A stretch of DNA of 64,000 nt, taken from assembly GCF_900156825.1 (NCBI RefSeq), contig NZ_FTOV01000005.1, positions 186,001-250,000 of the forward strand, read 5' to 3'. Origin of the DNA: Chryseobacterium gambrini. GTDB lineage: Bacteria; Bacteroidota; Bacteroidia; Flavobacteriales; Weeksellaceae. Positions 45,401-53,220 of this stretch are shown one piece after another. The notes under the pieces were generated by a model. The model worked only from the letters and a program-made list of their open reading frames with translations. It was not told the origin of the DNA and ran no database searches. How positions within the stretch are numbered: position 1 is the stretch's first letter; the number at the start of each line of letters is the position of its first letter. A program made the position numbers and the translations under genes.

Positions 45401-45807
45401 ACAACGCCTGCAGGATCTGTATAAATCAATCTGTTATACAAATAACTTGTATTGGTTCCTGAGACATACGTGTTCGGATCAAATCCAAGATTTCCTCCAA
45501 CTGTGCTGGGATAGGTAATCAGCATAAATCTTCTGGAACGCCCGTTGTCCGGAACTACCGATCCTAATGTTACGTTATCGATAATATAGTCTGAACCCAG
45601 ATCCACCAGAAAATATTCCGCATTAGGCGGAACTGCAGCATTACCCGTAATCGCTGCTGTATTAAAATTACCATCTACCAGATTAGACAGTGAACTTCCG
45701 CCTGCCGAAGAGGTTACGGTTTTTCCTAGTGCCAAATTCGTCTGGGCATTTGCCCCGCTTCCTAATAAGAAAAGCAGGCAAACCAAAAATAGTTTTATGT
45801 TGTTCAT
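42454..45807 (-). CDS. Large surface protein with DUF11 and SdrD-B-like domains
   Basis: A 1117-residue protein: signal peptide ('[10 protein letters not shown]'), a discoidin-like region (about 23-195, '[11 protein letters not shown]', '[10 protein letters not shown]'), a further beta domain (about 200-390), a Calx-beta-like region (about 405-520), a DUF11 repeat (about 525-645, '[16 protein letters not shown]'), a beta domain (about 655-860), an SdrD-B-like domain (about 875-945) and the same C-terminal module as its neighbour. No T9SS type A motif is seen; the terminal module may serve export or assembly (inference). The domain set fits an adhesin or matrix protein. It begins 153 bases after the small secreted-protein gene's end. 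Confidence 0.72.
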   Translation of the reverse strand: MNNIKLFLVCLLFLLGSGANAQTNLALGKTVTSSAGGSSLSNLVDGNFNTAAITGNAAVPPNAEYFLVDLGSDYIIDNVTLGSVVPDNGRSRRFMLITYPSTVGGNLGFDPNTYVSGTNTSYLYNRLIYTDPAGVVDSNTVFGGGPVPAVDNSKRGPAFPGGQINMHVGKHKARYVLILNLQDNNLEFTELQVYGSITPAVRTFVNGGFELDYAGLPREGDVRGWSTTEAVAMNGNRTPVIPTQGSLIEYWTSGQIGGGIPVLASEGNAWAELNAFTSGMLEQEPICVLPGESFTWSFLHRGRDGVDTMGLRIDDQNVAEFSDNNGQGGTHSFVLTGSSTINTGLTKSTTDANGWTRYTGTWNNTSGVSKTIIFGYYSKSSASGDIGSGNFIDDVKITSLNSIANLSTASSSGLETIPSANLPKLTINGSVSTAQTIQINITGGTATRGVDYTTIPATGLITVTIPAGNYDGTDATAISLAPYIQINQDNIAESNETIQFSIQNSTGNVLIAPAAGCFQSIVSATYTIIDPVADLSIVKTVNNATPNVGSPVQFSLVVTNNGPDNAAGVSVTDLLPSGYTYQSSTATSGSYTPATGIWAIGNLANGAASTLNITALANSTGTYLNTATVSGNVSDPVSGNNTSSATTAPVVQNECMGSTATKLNLSGGVLISGTANTVGAKYKYSNAIGGTGVSQQADVVFELTALDYGSSLLQSNYNFVFDVPQSTAGIENNFQPGFIRSTTGNINNIPNGTYHQSSTWKVTIYKAGTNTPYSVPSIVQVLDNDGSLSSTINVIESVEFLSPLPAQILTSTPTTQIVTGNVVKSNGTSQPGIGVDPQYSAYGNYGYTNEFSFKLDNEIVINGGGTGSISSNLANRYASVNFGCDFSGTNNFTKQIVRGKLYTDTDGGIPSGVPYTAGNVYANLVDPNGIIVNSQMVSTATGIYSFSNVIAGTYTIILTNALQTVGVTAPVSSSLPPNYVNVTSTDSTPTDGITTVVVTNVDLDGIDFGINLAVCYESPTDTGSSVPVKHGITLLGRAGAGNGNWPMLRNSAYTVLESKTKGFVITRNSNPEGSIAIPVVGMMVFDTDENSGKGCLKIYTGSGSGEGWKCFNTQTCP

Positions 45808-45960
45808 TTTTATATTTTATATGAATCTTAATTATTATGTAACCATATTCCATTATCTGTCTGAAAACCTGTAGTTTTAATCTCTTTCAGTAGAGTGAAT
45901 CCTTAAAACAAAATGTTTGACAAACCCTATGACTATTTTGAAGATGACAGATATTGATCT

Positions 45961-46479
45961 TTAAACAATAAATGGCGGAGGCTTGTTGAAAAATTGATAC
46001 CATTTTCCTGAATCCTTAAAAAACAGATAGAAATAGGTGTTTTTTCTGATGAAATGTTCTTTGAATAGTCTTTTTAAGAAAATATAATTATTAGAGTTAT
46101 TTTTGAGATCGGGATTTGTATTCGAAGAAAAAACAGCAGAAATCTTTTTCACCAGTGAAGTTGAAAAAAGCCAATCATCATCTGAACTCTTATATGTTTT
46201 TATTTGTGTTTTTTTTTCAGAGCGATTTTTTCTGCTGTCTACTGAACCTAATTTAGTATTTCTCTTTTGAATGTTTTTATGTTGCTTAGTCTGTTTTTTT
46301 CTGATAACGAAAAGAGATTTTCTTTCTGCTTTTACTTTATCTGCAATGGGATCTGAATCATAATTCTCAATAATTATTGCGCCTCCCATCTTTGTGATTT
46401 GGGTATTAACGACATCCTGTGAGTGCATCCAACACCCGCAGGAAAAAGACAGTAAAAACCCTAACCAGAATTTCATCAT
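45961..46479 (-). CDS. Secreted hypothetical protein, lysine-rich
   Basis: A 172-residue protein with an N-terminal hydrophobic signal ('FWLGFLLSFSCGCWMHSQD'); cysteines in that segment leave open a lipoprotein. The middle is rich in Lys, Asn and Ser and appears disordered; the end ('NTYFYLFFKDSGKWYQFFN') is aromatic. No domain was recognised. It lies upstream of the large surface protein gene on the same strand and divergent from the TPR regulator, with 236 bases between. Confidence 0.5.
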   Translation of the reverse strand: MMKFWLGFLLSFSCGCWMHSQDVVNTQITKMGGAIIIENYDSDPIADKVKAERKSLFVIRKKQTKQHKNIQKRNTKLGSVDSRKNRSEKKTQIKTYKSSDDDWLFSTSLVKKISAVFSSNTNPDLKNNSNNYIFLKRLFKEHFIRKNTYFYLFFKDSGKWYQFFNKPPPFIV

Positions 46480-46689
46480 TTTCTATTGAAGAAAGACTTT
46501 ATTCTTTCCGTTGTGTCTGCGAAATTATATACCTACGAGTGCAAATGATGAAAATGAGGTATTAAAAAGTATTAATAAAAAGAAGAAATAATTAAAATAT
46601 TCATTAATTTTAAAAAATTAATAATCTAATAATCAGTAAGTTAAATTTACATTACTGTTAATAATGTTTTACAGCAATTTTTTATCGTA

Positions 46690-46697
46690 TATGTTTG
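46690..46697 (+). promoter_or_regulatory. Putative -7 box TATGTTTG of the TPR regulator
   Basis: Exact match to TAnnTTTG, 19 bases before the ATG at 46716. It overlaps an ATG at 46691 that opens only a 6-codon frame ending in TAA. Confidence 0.45.
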
Positions 46698-46715
46698 CAA
46701 CCAACAAGTAATCCA

Positions 46716-48422
46716 ATGAAGAAAAATCTATCTTTTTTTATTTTGTTCTTTTCTATATTTTGCTTTTCACAGGAAGAATATCTTCAGAAACTGAAAAAAA
46801 GAATTGAATATAATATCGATAATAAAACACAACTTCAAAAAATTGCAGATCTTGAAAAGAATAAATTCGAAAAAACGAAAGACAGCCTTTATTTTATGTC
46901 TTACAAATATGCCTTATTATTTACTTTTGATCAGGATAAAAAAGACAGAATTTCCCATTTCCTTACTCTTATGGAATTATGGAAAGCAAATAATAACAAA
47001 TACTCTATTGTTATCACCGATGTTAATTTTTCTCTGGCTCTGCATTTTGAAAATTACTCCAGTAATCTGAGCTTTTACTACCTGAATCAATCAATAGAAA
47101 ACGAACTCAAAATTAAAAACTCTCAATCTTTACCTCATCTATATCACGTTAAAGGCAGGCTGTATTACAATGAGAAGAAATATGATAAAGCCTATGAATA
47201 TTTCACAAAAGCTCTTAAGCTTTACGCTCCCAACGAATATTTATATATTGCGTCCATGCACAATAATTTCGGATTGATTTATATAAAAAAAAATGAAAGG
47301 AACAACGCTATTCAGGAATTTAAAAAAGCTTTAGAAATTCTGACTAAGAAAAAAAACATGACTCATCAAGAACATTTGTTTTTTTTACATATTAATGAGA
47401 ATCTTGCAGAAGCGTATATAAAAAACGGCAATCGAAATGAATCTCAGGCGTTATTAGAAAATCTTTTTAACCAAAATAAAAACAGAGAAGATCTTGTGCG
47501 GGATCTGGTGATTATCTGCAAAGATTTATATGGAGTTTATAAATCTGATCAGAATACAGGAAAAATGAATGTTATTATTGATTATCTGAAAAATTCAGAA
47601 AAAAAATCACCCGATTTTGATACCCGATTACTTATATCTGAAACCCTTACAGATTATTATTTCAACCTCAAAAATTATAATGAAGCCAAAGTCTATCATT
47701 TTAAAACACTTCAGATTAAAGATGAAATGATAGCAGACAACAAGGAAATGATGGGATATTTAAATGAAGCTTTAAATAAAACCATCATTAAAAACATTAA
47801 TCAGAAGTATGATAATGAGATACATTCTCAAAAAGTGCAAAGATCATGGATTATTCTTATCGGCATTATTATTATTTCATTTTTAACCTACTTTTTCATT
47901 TCTACATTCAAGAAAAGAAAAATAGAAAAAGAAATGAACGCTCAGCAGAAAACAATCTCAGACCAGAAAGAATTAATCTTACAGCAGAATCTGAAATTGC
48001 AGGAAGAGAAAATAAGAAATCTGCATCTTAATCTCAATATAAAGCAGGAAACCGCAAAAGCATTTTTAGAAAAAATTAAGAAGGCCAGAAAGTCTAACCT
48101 GAACAATCCGGAAAGTATACTTAAAGAGCTTTATTTCGACTTAAACAATTTAATAAATATTGATAAAAGAAATATCGATTTTACTGAACAAAACTCTGTG
48201 GAGAACCAAAACTTCATCAAAAAACTATCCGAACAATACCCTATCCTTTCGGAGCAGGAACTTCAGTTATGTGTTTATTTCAGGCTGAATTTAAGCGCAA
48301 AGGAAATTTCAATGTTAGAAAAAATTACCGATGGCAGCGTTCGCGTTTATAAGAGTAAAATTAAATCTAAAATGAACATCCCAAAGGAAAAAAGCATTGA
48401 AGAGTCTCTACAAAATATATAA
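46716..48422 (+). CDS. TPR-containing membrane regulator with LuxR-type DNA-binding end
   Basis: A 568-residue protein: signal peptide ('LFFSIFCFSQEE'), tetratricopeptide repeats (about 110-340, e.g. 'AYEYFTKALKLY', 'AIQEFKKALEIL'), one membrane helix ('WIILIGIIIISFLTYFFIS'), a coiled coil and a C-terminal helix-turn-helix ('LSEQELQLCVYFRLNLSAKE'). The arrangement parallels the propeller regulator at 3663-6359, with TPRs replacing the propeller as the outside sensor. The start is the ATG at 46716; an in-frame TTG at 46695 overlaps the promoter box. Its target is unknown; the divergent surface-protein genes are nearest. Confidence 0.78.
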   Translation: MKKNLSFFILFFSIFCFSQEEYLQKLKKRIEYNIDNKTQLQKIADLEKNKFEKTKDSLYFMSYKYALLFTFDQDKKDRISHFLTLMELWKANNNKYSIVITDVNFSLALHFENYSSNLSFYYLNQSIENELKIKNSQSLPHLYHVKGRLYYNEKKYDKAYEYFTKALKLYAPNEYLYIASMHNNFGLIYIKKNERNNAIQEFKKALEILTKKKNMTHQEHLFFLHINENLAEAYIKNGNRNESQALLENLFNQNKNREDLVRDLVIICKDLYGVYKSDQNTGKMNVIIDYLKNSEKKSPDFDTRLLISETLTDYYFNLKNYNEAKVYHFKTLQIKDEMIADNKEMMGYLNEALNKTIIKNINQKYDNEIHSQKVQRSWIILIGIIIISFLTYFFISTFKKRKIEKEMNAQQKTISDQKELILQQNLKLQEEKIRNLHLNLNIKQETAKAFLEKIKKARKSNLNNPESILKELYFDLNNLINIDKRNIDFTEQNSVENQNFIKKLSEQYPILSEQELQLCVYFRLNLSAKEISMLEKITDGSVRVYKSKIKSKMNIPKEKSIEESLQNI

Positions 48423-48482
48423 TATAAACCGGTTTATACTTAATCTGTTTTAAAGTTATTCAATTTGATTGCAACTGTCAGA

Positions 48483-48644
48483 TTAAGTATTGACTAATTC
48501 AATTAAGTATACTTCATCTTCTCCATTTTCTGTTGTCTCGTTACACCATATTCTATCCATGGTGAAAATTGCTGGTTGCTGAGCTGAAACTTTATGTGTT
48601 ATTACCATTATTATAGTTATGACAACTGCAAATAGTGTTTTCAT
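48483..48644 (-). CDS. 53-residue secreted peptide
   Basis: The minus strand from the ATG at 48644 encodes a signal peptide ('MKTLFAVVITIIMVITHKVS' then 'AQQ') and a short mature part, 'AIFTMDRIWCNETTENGEDE' followed by 'VYLIELVNT' and TAA. The pattern C.ET....DEVYLI recurs at the start of calcium-binding-like eukaryotic and bacterial modules, but 30 mature residues are too few to place it; it may be the remains of a longer protein. Signal sequence, composition and stop all support a real or recently real gene. It lies between the TPR regulator and the outer-membrane-type protein at 48680. Confidence 0.5.
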   Translation of the reverse strand: MKTLFAVVITIIMVITHKVSAQQPAIFTMDRIWCNETTENGEDEVYLIELVNT

Positions 48645-48679
48645 GATAGTGAAATTTTATAGTGAAATGATTGTGTTAT

Positions 48680-49534
48680 TTAATTACCATTTTTAGATGC
48701 CTCTTTAGGTTTAAAAAAATCATAATTTAAGCTAAAGCTTAACCATGGTTTATTATTATAAATGAATCCCTTTCCTAAATTTCCAGTTCCTTTATCAAAA
48801 CCTATTATGACGCCTGGTGAAATATTTCCTAATCTCAGGGAAATACCTCCTCCATAAGTAAACCCACTACTGTTTTCCTCAATAGATAAATCCATAATCT
48901 TGGTATTGTTTGTGGAGTTATATTTTAATGTTGTAATTCCTGCAAAGAAAAATGGAGCAAAAAAATAGGGTCTGGTTTTACTAAGTCTAAATTTCCATCC
49001 AAGAAAAGGAGCAACATTAAAATCACCATCTATTAGACTTTCATTAGAACCTCCGAAACGATATTTAAATGGCGCAGTTAATAAGCCGGAAAAAAAGTCA
49101 TTTGAAAATTTTGAGTAATTTCTCTCAACATTATTTTCATTTAAATCTTCATGTCCATTTTTATCTTCAATAAAAATATTTTCTTTTTCCGTCCAAAATT
49201 CTTTATCATAATCTAAATTATTTATACGGGATCCATTTGTATTTTCTTTTTCAGATTGATTTCTATATCCAGGTACGGCAATTAATATATAGGTCTTTTT
49301 ATTGAATTTGATTTCTTTATTCTGTTTTGAAACTTCAAAATATACGGAAGGATCTAATCTTCTATAATTAGTTGTGTCTATCTTGAAATTATTATTCTTA
49401 TATATATGAAAATAATTTTTCTCACCTTTTTTCACTCTGAGCCCATTAGGAGTATTGGAATGTTCTAATTCTTGGGCTTTAAGATTAAATGTGACCATTG
49501 AGATTACAATAAAAAAATAAAATTTCGTTTTCAT
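48680..49534 (-). CDS. Putative outer-membrane beta-barrel protein
   Basis: A 284-residue protein with a signal peptide ('VTFNLKAQELEH'). The C-terminal part has amphipathic strands typical of a small barrel ('FTYGGGISLRLGNISPGVII', 'PWLSFSLNYDFF'), with the conserved Phe near the end but followed by a short tail. The N-terminal half is Asn/Lys-rich and unrecognised. It is divergent from the lipoprotein/kinase operon at 49837 and shares its 302-base promoter region, which holds repeated TTTTTCCTA words, so the two may be co-regulated (inference). Confidence 0.5.
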   Translation of the reverse strand: MKTKFYFFIVISMVTFNLKAQELEHSNTPNGLRVKKGEKNYFHIYKNNNFKIDTTNYRRLDPSVYFEVSKQNKEIKFNKKTYILIAVPGYRNQSEKENTNGSRINNLDYDKEFWTEKENIFIEDKNGHEDLNENNVERNYSKFSNDFFSGLLTAPFKYRFGGSNESLIDGDFNVAPFLGWKFRLSKTRPYFFAPFFFAGITTLKYNSTNNTKIMDLSIEENSSGFTYGGGISLRLGNISPGVIIGFDKGTGNLGKGFIYNNKPWLSFSLNYDFFKPKEASKNGN

Positions 49535-49836
49535 AACTGTAAATTTTTAGAAATTTGTCTACTCTATACCGTTTTCGACTGCCCGGATAAATTCTTATCC
49601 CAAAATTATCGCGGTAACAAGCTATCAATCAATACGAAAAACACTATATTTATATTAGGATTTTTCCTAATAAGATCAACAACAAGGGATTGCCCATTTT
49701 TTTTTGGAGACGTAGTATTAATCGAAGTTTAATGGAGTAGGAAAAAACAGAAGATAGAAATTAGAGTTTTTCCTATTGCGAGAAAAACAAAATTCAAAGA
49801 AATTTGTTTCAACATTAACAATCAAAATATCTAATT
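49535..49836. promoter_or_regulatory. Divergent promoter region with repeated TTTTTCCTA words
   Basis: TTTTTCCTA occurs at 49661-49669 inside the palindrome TTAGGA-TTTT-TCCTAA (49655-49670), inverted (TAGGAAAAA) at 49738-49746, and again direct at 49767-49775. Three copies in a 120-base divergent promoter, one of them palindromic, suggest binding sites for a regulator. The LuxR-type regulator of the downstream operon is the obvious candidate (inference). No exact TAnnTTTG box was located. Confidence 0.4.
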
Positions 49837-50553
49837 ATGAAAAAATTATTTTTATTCTCTGTATTGGTTTTTGTTTGGAATTGCAGAAGTGGCAGCTTGT
49901 CTATAAAATCTGCGAAAAATGGAGTGGGGTTAATTGAAGAAGAAATTAAATTTAAAACAGATTACAAGAATTCATCTAAAAATGTTCTGATTATTGCGCC
50001 ATTAGAAAATAAACAAATTACTGATAATCTTATTTTTGATCGTATTCATAAAATAAGTGACACAATGTATGAACAAAACGTTGCTGTATATAAAAAATCT
50101 ATTAATCAGGGAGGTAATTCATATTATGTAATGGTTTTACAAAATGATAATAGATTTAAAAAGTTAATAGATTCCTTAAATGATAACAAAATAGAAGATG
50201 AATATATAAAATTCAATTTGCCAAAAACCAAAATAGCGAAAGACATTACTTATAGTAAAGCAGAGAACGGGTTTTGTGATTTTGCAGATGGAGTGTCGGT
50301 ATATCATGAAAAATTTCTAAAGTATCTATTGTCTAAAAATCCTAAAGAACTAAAAATAGTCAAAGGCAGGGAAACAATAGATAGATCAAAATATGACAGC
50401 ATATGTTCAAAGAAAACAAAAATTAATGCTCATCTCTCCGAATTTACTGAAGCCCAGATTTATTTACTGCTTAATGATGGTACTGAAAAATACTATAATC
50501 TCTCACATATTCCGCCAGGGAATATAAATTTAATAAAAGATAAAAGTAATTAA
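49837..50553 (+). CDS. Hypothetical envelope protein, first gene of a kinase operon
   Basis: A 238-residue protein with an N-terminal signal ('LFLFSVLVFVWNCRSGS'); the Cys after a hydrophobic stretch suggests a lipoprotein, though Trp-Asn before it is not ideal. The rest is mixed alpha/beta with no recognised domain. It is 2 bases from the next gene, a membrane protein that overlaps the kinase gene, so all four genes up to 52601 form one operon. It could supply or sense the signal for the kinase (inference). Confidence 0.55.
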   Translation: MKKLFLFSVLVFVWNCRSGSLSIKSAKNGVGLIEEEIKFKTDYKNSSKNVLIIAPLENKQITDNLIFDRIHKISDTMYEQNVAVYKKSINQGGNSYYVMVLQNDNRFKKLIDSLNDNKIEDEYIKFNLPKTKIAKDITYSKAENGFCDFADGVSVYHEKFLKYLLSKNPKELKIVKGRETIDRSKYDSICSKKTKINAHLSEFTEAQIYLLLNDGTEKYYNLSHIPPGNINLIKDKSN

Positions 50554-50555
50554 AA

Positions 50556-51170
50556 ATGCAATTCACTATCATTAGTTATATCGCAATTATTACTCTTTTT
50601 GTGGCCATTATTTTTCTGAAAAAGAAAAATAATGGCTTATTATTCTCTATAATTATACTGAATGCCGTCACAGAAACCATACTTTCAATTAATAACAACC
50701 TGATATGCACAATGTTATATTGTTATGTTCATTTCATCTTATGGTTCTGCTTATTATTCAAAATTTTTAAAGAAAAAAGACAGTTAAAATATATTATTTC
50801 GTTTTACAGTTTTTTTTGCTTATTAAATGGGCTTTGTTGGGAAGGTTTAAAATCTTTTAATAATTATTCCTTTGCATTAGGAACATTTATTTATGTGGTA
50901 TCATTTATTATTTTCAGTCTTAAATCCCTAAAACAAGAAAATTTCCAGTTATTATTATCTAACAACTATATACTTCTTTCTTCTCCAGTGTTATTTTTTT
51001 TAGGAATGACATTTATATTTGCTTTTGACATTAACGAACTTTATAAAGAGGAAATTGCGGAAAAAGGTAGTTTTTTATATTACTGGATCAATTATCCAAT
51101 GAATATAGTTTACTATAGTTTGATCAACTTATATATTTACAAAGAAAACAAAAGCCATGTCCACGTATAA
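50556..51170 (+). CDS. Multi-helix membrane protein of the kinase operon
   Basis: A 204-residue integral membrane protein with about six or seven helices ('IISYIAIITLFVAIIFL', 'LYCYVHFILWFCLLF', 'ALGTFIYVVSFIIF', 'LLSSPVLFFLGMTFIFAF'). No family recognised. The last 14 bases overlap the kinase gene start, indicating translational coupling. Since the kinase itself has only one short membrane helix and no sensor domain, this protein may be its sensing partner (inference). Confidence 0.6.
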   Translation: MQFTIISYIAIITLFVAIIFLKKKNNGLLFSIIILNAVTETILSINNNLICTMLYCYVHFILWFCLLFKIFKEKRQLKYIISFYSFFCLLNGLCWEGLKSFNNYSFALGTFIYVVSFIIFSLKSLKQENFQLLLSNNYILLSSPVLFFLGMTFIFAFDINELYKEEIAEKGSFLYYWINYPMNIVYYSLINLYIYKENKSHVHV

Positions 51171-51930
51171 AATTGCAATAGGTATAATCATTGTAATGCT
51201 ATTGGTATGCTTACTGGTAATATTCTGCGTGATCCTGATACGGCTTCATATTCACAAAATAACCAATTATCAAAAAGACATCCACCAAAAAGATCTGGAT
51301 TTTCAGAAAACCCTTACTCAAAGTATTATGGAAAGTCAGGAAGAGCTTCGCTCTCAGATTGCCGGAGATCTTCATGATGATATCGGTCAGCAGATTACCG
51401 TTCTCAATTTCCAGATCGAAAATATGAAACTGGATCATCCCGAACTCAACCCGCCTTTAGAAAACCTTTCCTCTTCTTTGGGAAAGCTATCAGATTCTGT
51501 ACGATCCACAAGCCATCGTTTACATCCTTATTTTTCAGATAAAGAACCCATCGAAAAACGAATCAAACAGGATCTGGAATATCTTAAGCAAAATCACACC
51601 ATCAATTTTTCCTATATCTATCCAAAGAATACCTCATCTGATTTCCCTGTGGAATACTCCCATATACTGTTCAGGATGTATCAGGAAATCATCAACAATA
51701 TCCTCAAACATTCTGAAGCAACTGAAGTTGTTATAAATCTGCAGTTCCGGCCTCAGTTTTTACTTGAAATTTCTGACAATGGGAAAGGATTTGCAATGAA
51801 GCAGGAAAAAGGTAAATTAGGATTGAATACTTTGAAAAAAAGAGCGAAAATTATTACTTTTGAAGTAAAGATTGTAAGCGAATTGCAAAAAGGGACATCG
51901 GTACAGATCTTTGAAAAAAACTCAAATTAA
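51157..51930 (+). CDS. NarX/DesK-type sensor histidine kinase
   Basis: A 257-residue protein: one membrane helix (about 5-30), a short linker, a HisKA_3 dimerisation domain ('IAGDLHDDIGQQI', phosphoacceptor His73) and a HATPase_c domain ('EIINNILKHSEA', 'DNGKGFAM', 'GLNTLKKRA'). It lacks any extracellular domain, so it depends on a partner for input. It overlaps the membrane protein gene and is followed after 8 bases by the response regulator gene. Confidence 0.87.
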   Translation: MSTYKIAIGIIIVMLLVCLLVIFCVILIRLHIHKITNYQKDIHQKDLDFQKTLTQSIMESQEELRSQIAGDLHDDIGQQITVLNFQIENMKLDHPELNPPLENLSSSLGKLSDSVRSTSHRLHPYFSDKEPIEKRIKQDLEYLKQNHTINFSYIYPKNTSSDFPVEYSHILFRMYQEIINNILKHSEATEVVINLQFRPQFLLEISDNGKGFAMKQEKGKLGLNTLKKRAKIITFEVKIVSELQKGTSVQIFEKNSN

Positions 51931-51938
51931 AAACTCAT

Positions 51939-52601
51939 TTGGAAAAATCTACTATTGCTCTTATTGACGACCATAAGATTGTTCGCGAAGGCTTGAAACA
52001 GCTTATCGAAAAATTGGGAAATTTTATAGTGACTCATGAATTTGAAGACGGGCAGTCTTTTCTTAAGTCTTTACCTTTTAATGAAAAGAAACCTGATCTT
52101 TTCATTTTAGATTATTCTATGCCCGTATTTAACGGAATAGAAGTTCTGCAAGAGCTTGAACAAATAGAAGATGAAGAGTACAAAGTTCTTTTACTTACCC
52201 AACATTTAGAGAAAGATATTATTGACAGAGCTTATCATCATGGAGCCAGAGGTTTTTTACACAAAAATTGCAGTGCCACAGAGCTCAAATTCTGTATTGA
52301 CAATATTCTTTCCGTTGGGTACAGCAATATTACTGATATCCTGAAACGCATTAAAAACTATAAAAGAAAAGAAGATAAAGAGGCAGGAAATATAAAATTA
52401 TCAGACAGGGAACAGCATTTTCTTACTTTGGTTTGTGATGAAAGGGAACTCACGTATGAACAAATAGCCGATGAAATGAGCGTTTCTGTAAAATCGGTAG
52501 ATGTATATCGTAATGCTCTTTTTGAAAAATTTAAGATTAAATCAAAGGTTGGGTTGGTTCTTTTCTCTTTTCACAACAAGCTTACTGCTCCTTTTTACTG
52601 A
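51939..52601 (+). CDS. NarL/LuxR-family response regulator
   Basis: A 220-residue regulator with a receiver domain ('IALIDDHKIVREGLKQLI', phosphoacceptor Asp58 in 'LFILDYSMP') and a LuxR-type helix-turn-helix (about 150-212, 'YEQIADEMSVSVKSVDVYRN'). The only start that keeps the whole receiver is a TTG at 51939 (product 'MEKSTIALIDDHK'); no in-frame ATG lies before the receiver. It is the last gene of the 49837-52601 operon and the cognate partner of the kinase. Candidate binding sites lie in the divergent region at 49535-49836. Confidence 0.87.
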   Translation: MEKSTIALIDDHKIVREGLKQLIEKLGNFIVTHEFEDGQSFLKSLPFNEKKPDLFILDYSMPVFNGIEVLQELEQIEDEEYKVLLLTQHLEKDIIDRAYHHGARGFLHKNCSATELKFCIDNILSVGYSNITDILKRIKNYKRKEDKEAGNIKLSDREQHFLTLVCDERELTYEQIADEMSVSVKSVDVYRNALFEKFKIKSKVGLVLFSFHNKLTAPFY

Positions 52602-52978
52602 TATAAAATTTTGTGAGAAAATTGATTACTTTGCAATAAAGCTATCTTTAATGCAATGCTTATTTTTATCAATAAAATCGTGATAAGTTTGCCTACTATA
52701 ATTTCAAAATACTAAAAGTTAAAATAATCTTGTAGAACATACATTGAAAAAGCAACAGGAATCATACAGAGAACTTGAAGATATTTGAATATCGTTTTAA
52801 ACAATTCATACCTATTGCTTGTTTTCTAAAAACCGAATAGAAAGCTAACGAAGTCGTTCGGCGTAGCCAATGCTGTTTGATGAAGATAAACTCTTATCAC
52901 AGGTTCAATAAATTGTGTTGATTAATCCAAATAATTCAACAAAAAAGCACCTACATTATTGTAAGCGCTTGATTTTCA

Positions 52979-53001
52979 ATGTAGTCCCACCTGGGCTCGA
53001 A
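52979..53001 (-). other. tRNA 3'-end-like fragment, candidate island attachment site
   Basis: On the minus strand: TTCGAGC (T-loop), CCAGG (3' T-stem), TGGGACT (3' acceptor strand), A and CA, with no 5' tRNA part. In tRNA-targeted integration the fragment lies at the end of the element away from the intact tRNA. For a minus-strand tRNA this puts the element to the right, agreeing with the AT-rich island from 53.0 kb to beyond the window. Confidence 0.5.
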
Positions 53002-53181
53002 AATTTTTTATTTTTCTGTTTATTTAAAGGACTTTCAAGCAATTGTATTTACAAAGGGGAAAGTATAGGGGAAACTTTTTCTTTAAATCATGTAAAAATA
53101 TATATAGAGTTTCTATAATTATTTTATAAGTTTAAAAAATAAATTATGGTAAACCGTAAATACTACATTTACTAATGTTTG

Positions 53182-53189
53182 TATATTTG
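53182..53189 (+). promoter_or_regulatory. Putative -7 box TATATTTG of the NdpA-like operon
   Basis: Exact TAnnTTTG match 31 bases before the ATG at 53221. No clear -33 TTG at the usual spacing. Confidence 0.45.
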
Positions 53190-53220
53190 AAAAAACTAAT
53201 CGAATGTAAACAATTTAAAT

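Larger units (their letters stand above)
52602..53220. other. 619-base junction region at the island edge
   Basis: No credible gene. It contains the tRNA-3'-end-like fragment (52979-53001) and the -7 box of the NdpA-like gene (53182-53189). Base composition becomes visibly more AT-rich to the right of the fragment. Left of it, sequence near 52846-52875 (GAAGTCGTTCGGCGTAGCC) is less AT-rich and unexplained. Confidence 0.5.

Noticed and set aside
48423..48438. Perfect 16-base palindrome TATAAACC/GGTTTATA right after the TPR regulator stop
   Set aside because: No T-run follows, so it is not a convincing terminator, and a single short AT-rich palindrome is not enough for an operator claim.
52915..53118. 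67-residue plus-strand frame across the tRNA-like fragment
   Set aside because: It spans the fragment and AT-rich flank, has no recognisable protein features, and its start lacks context.
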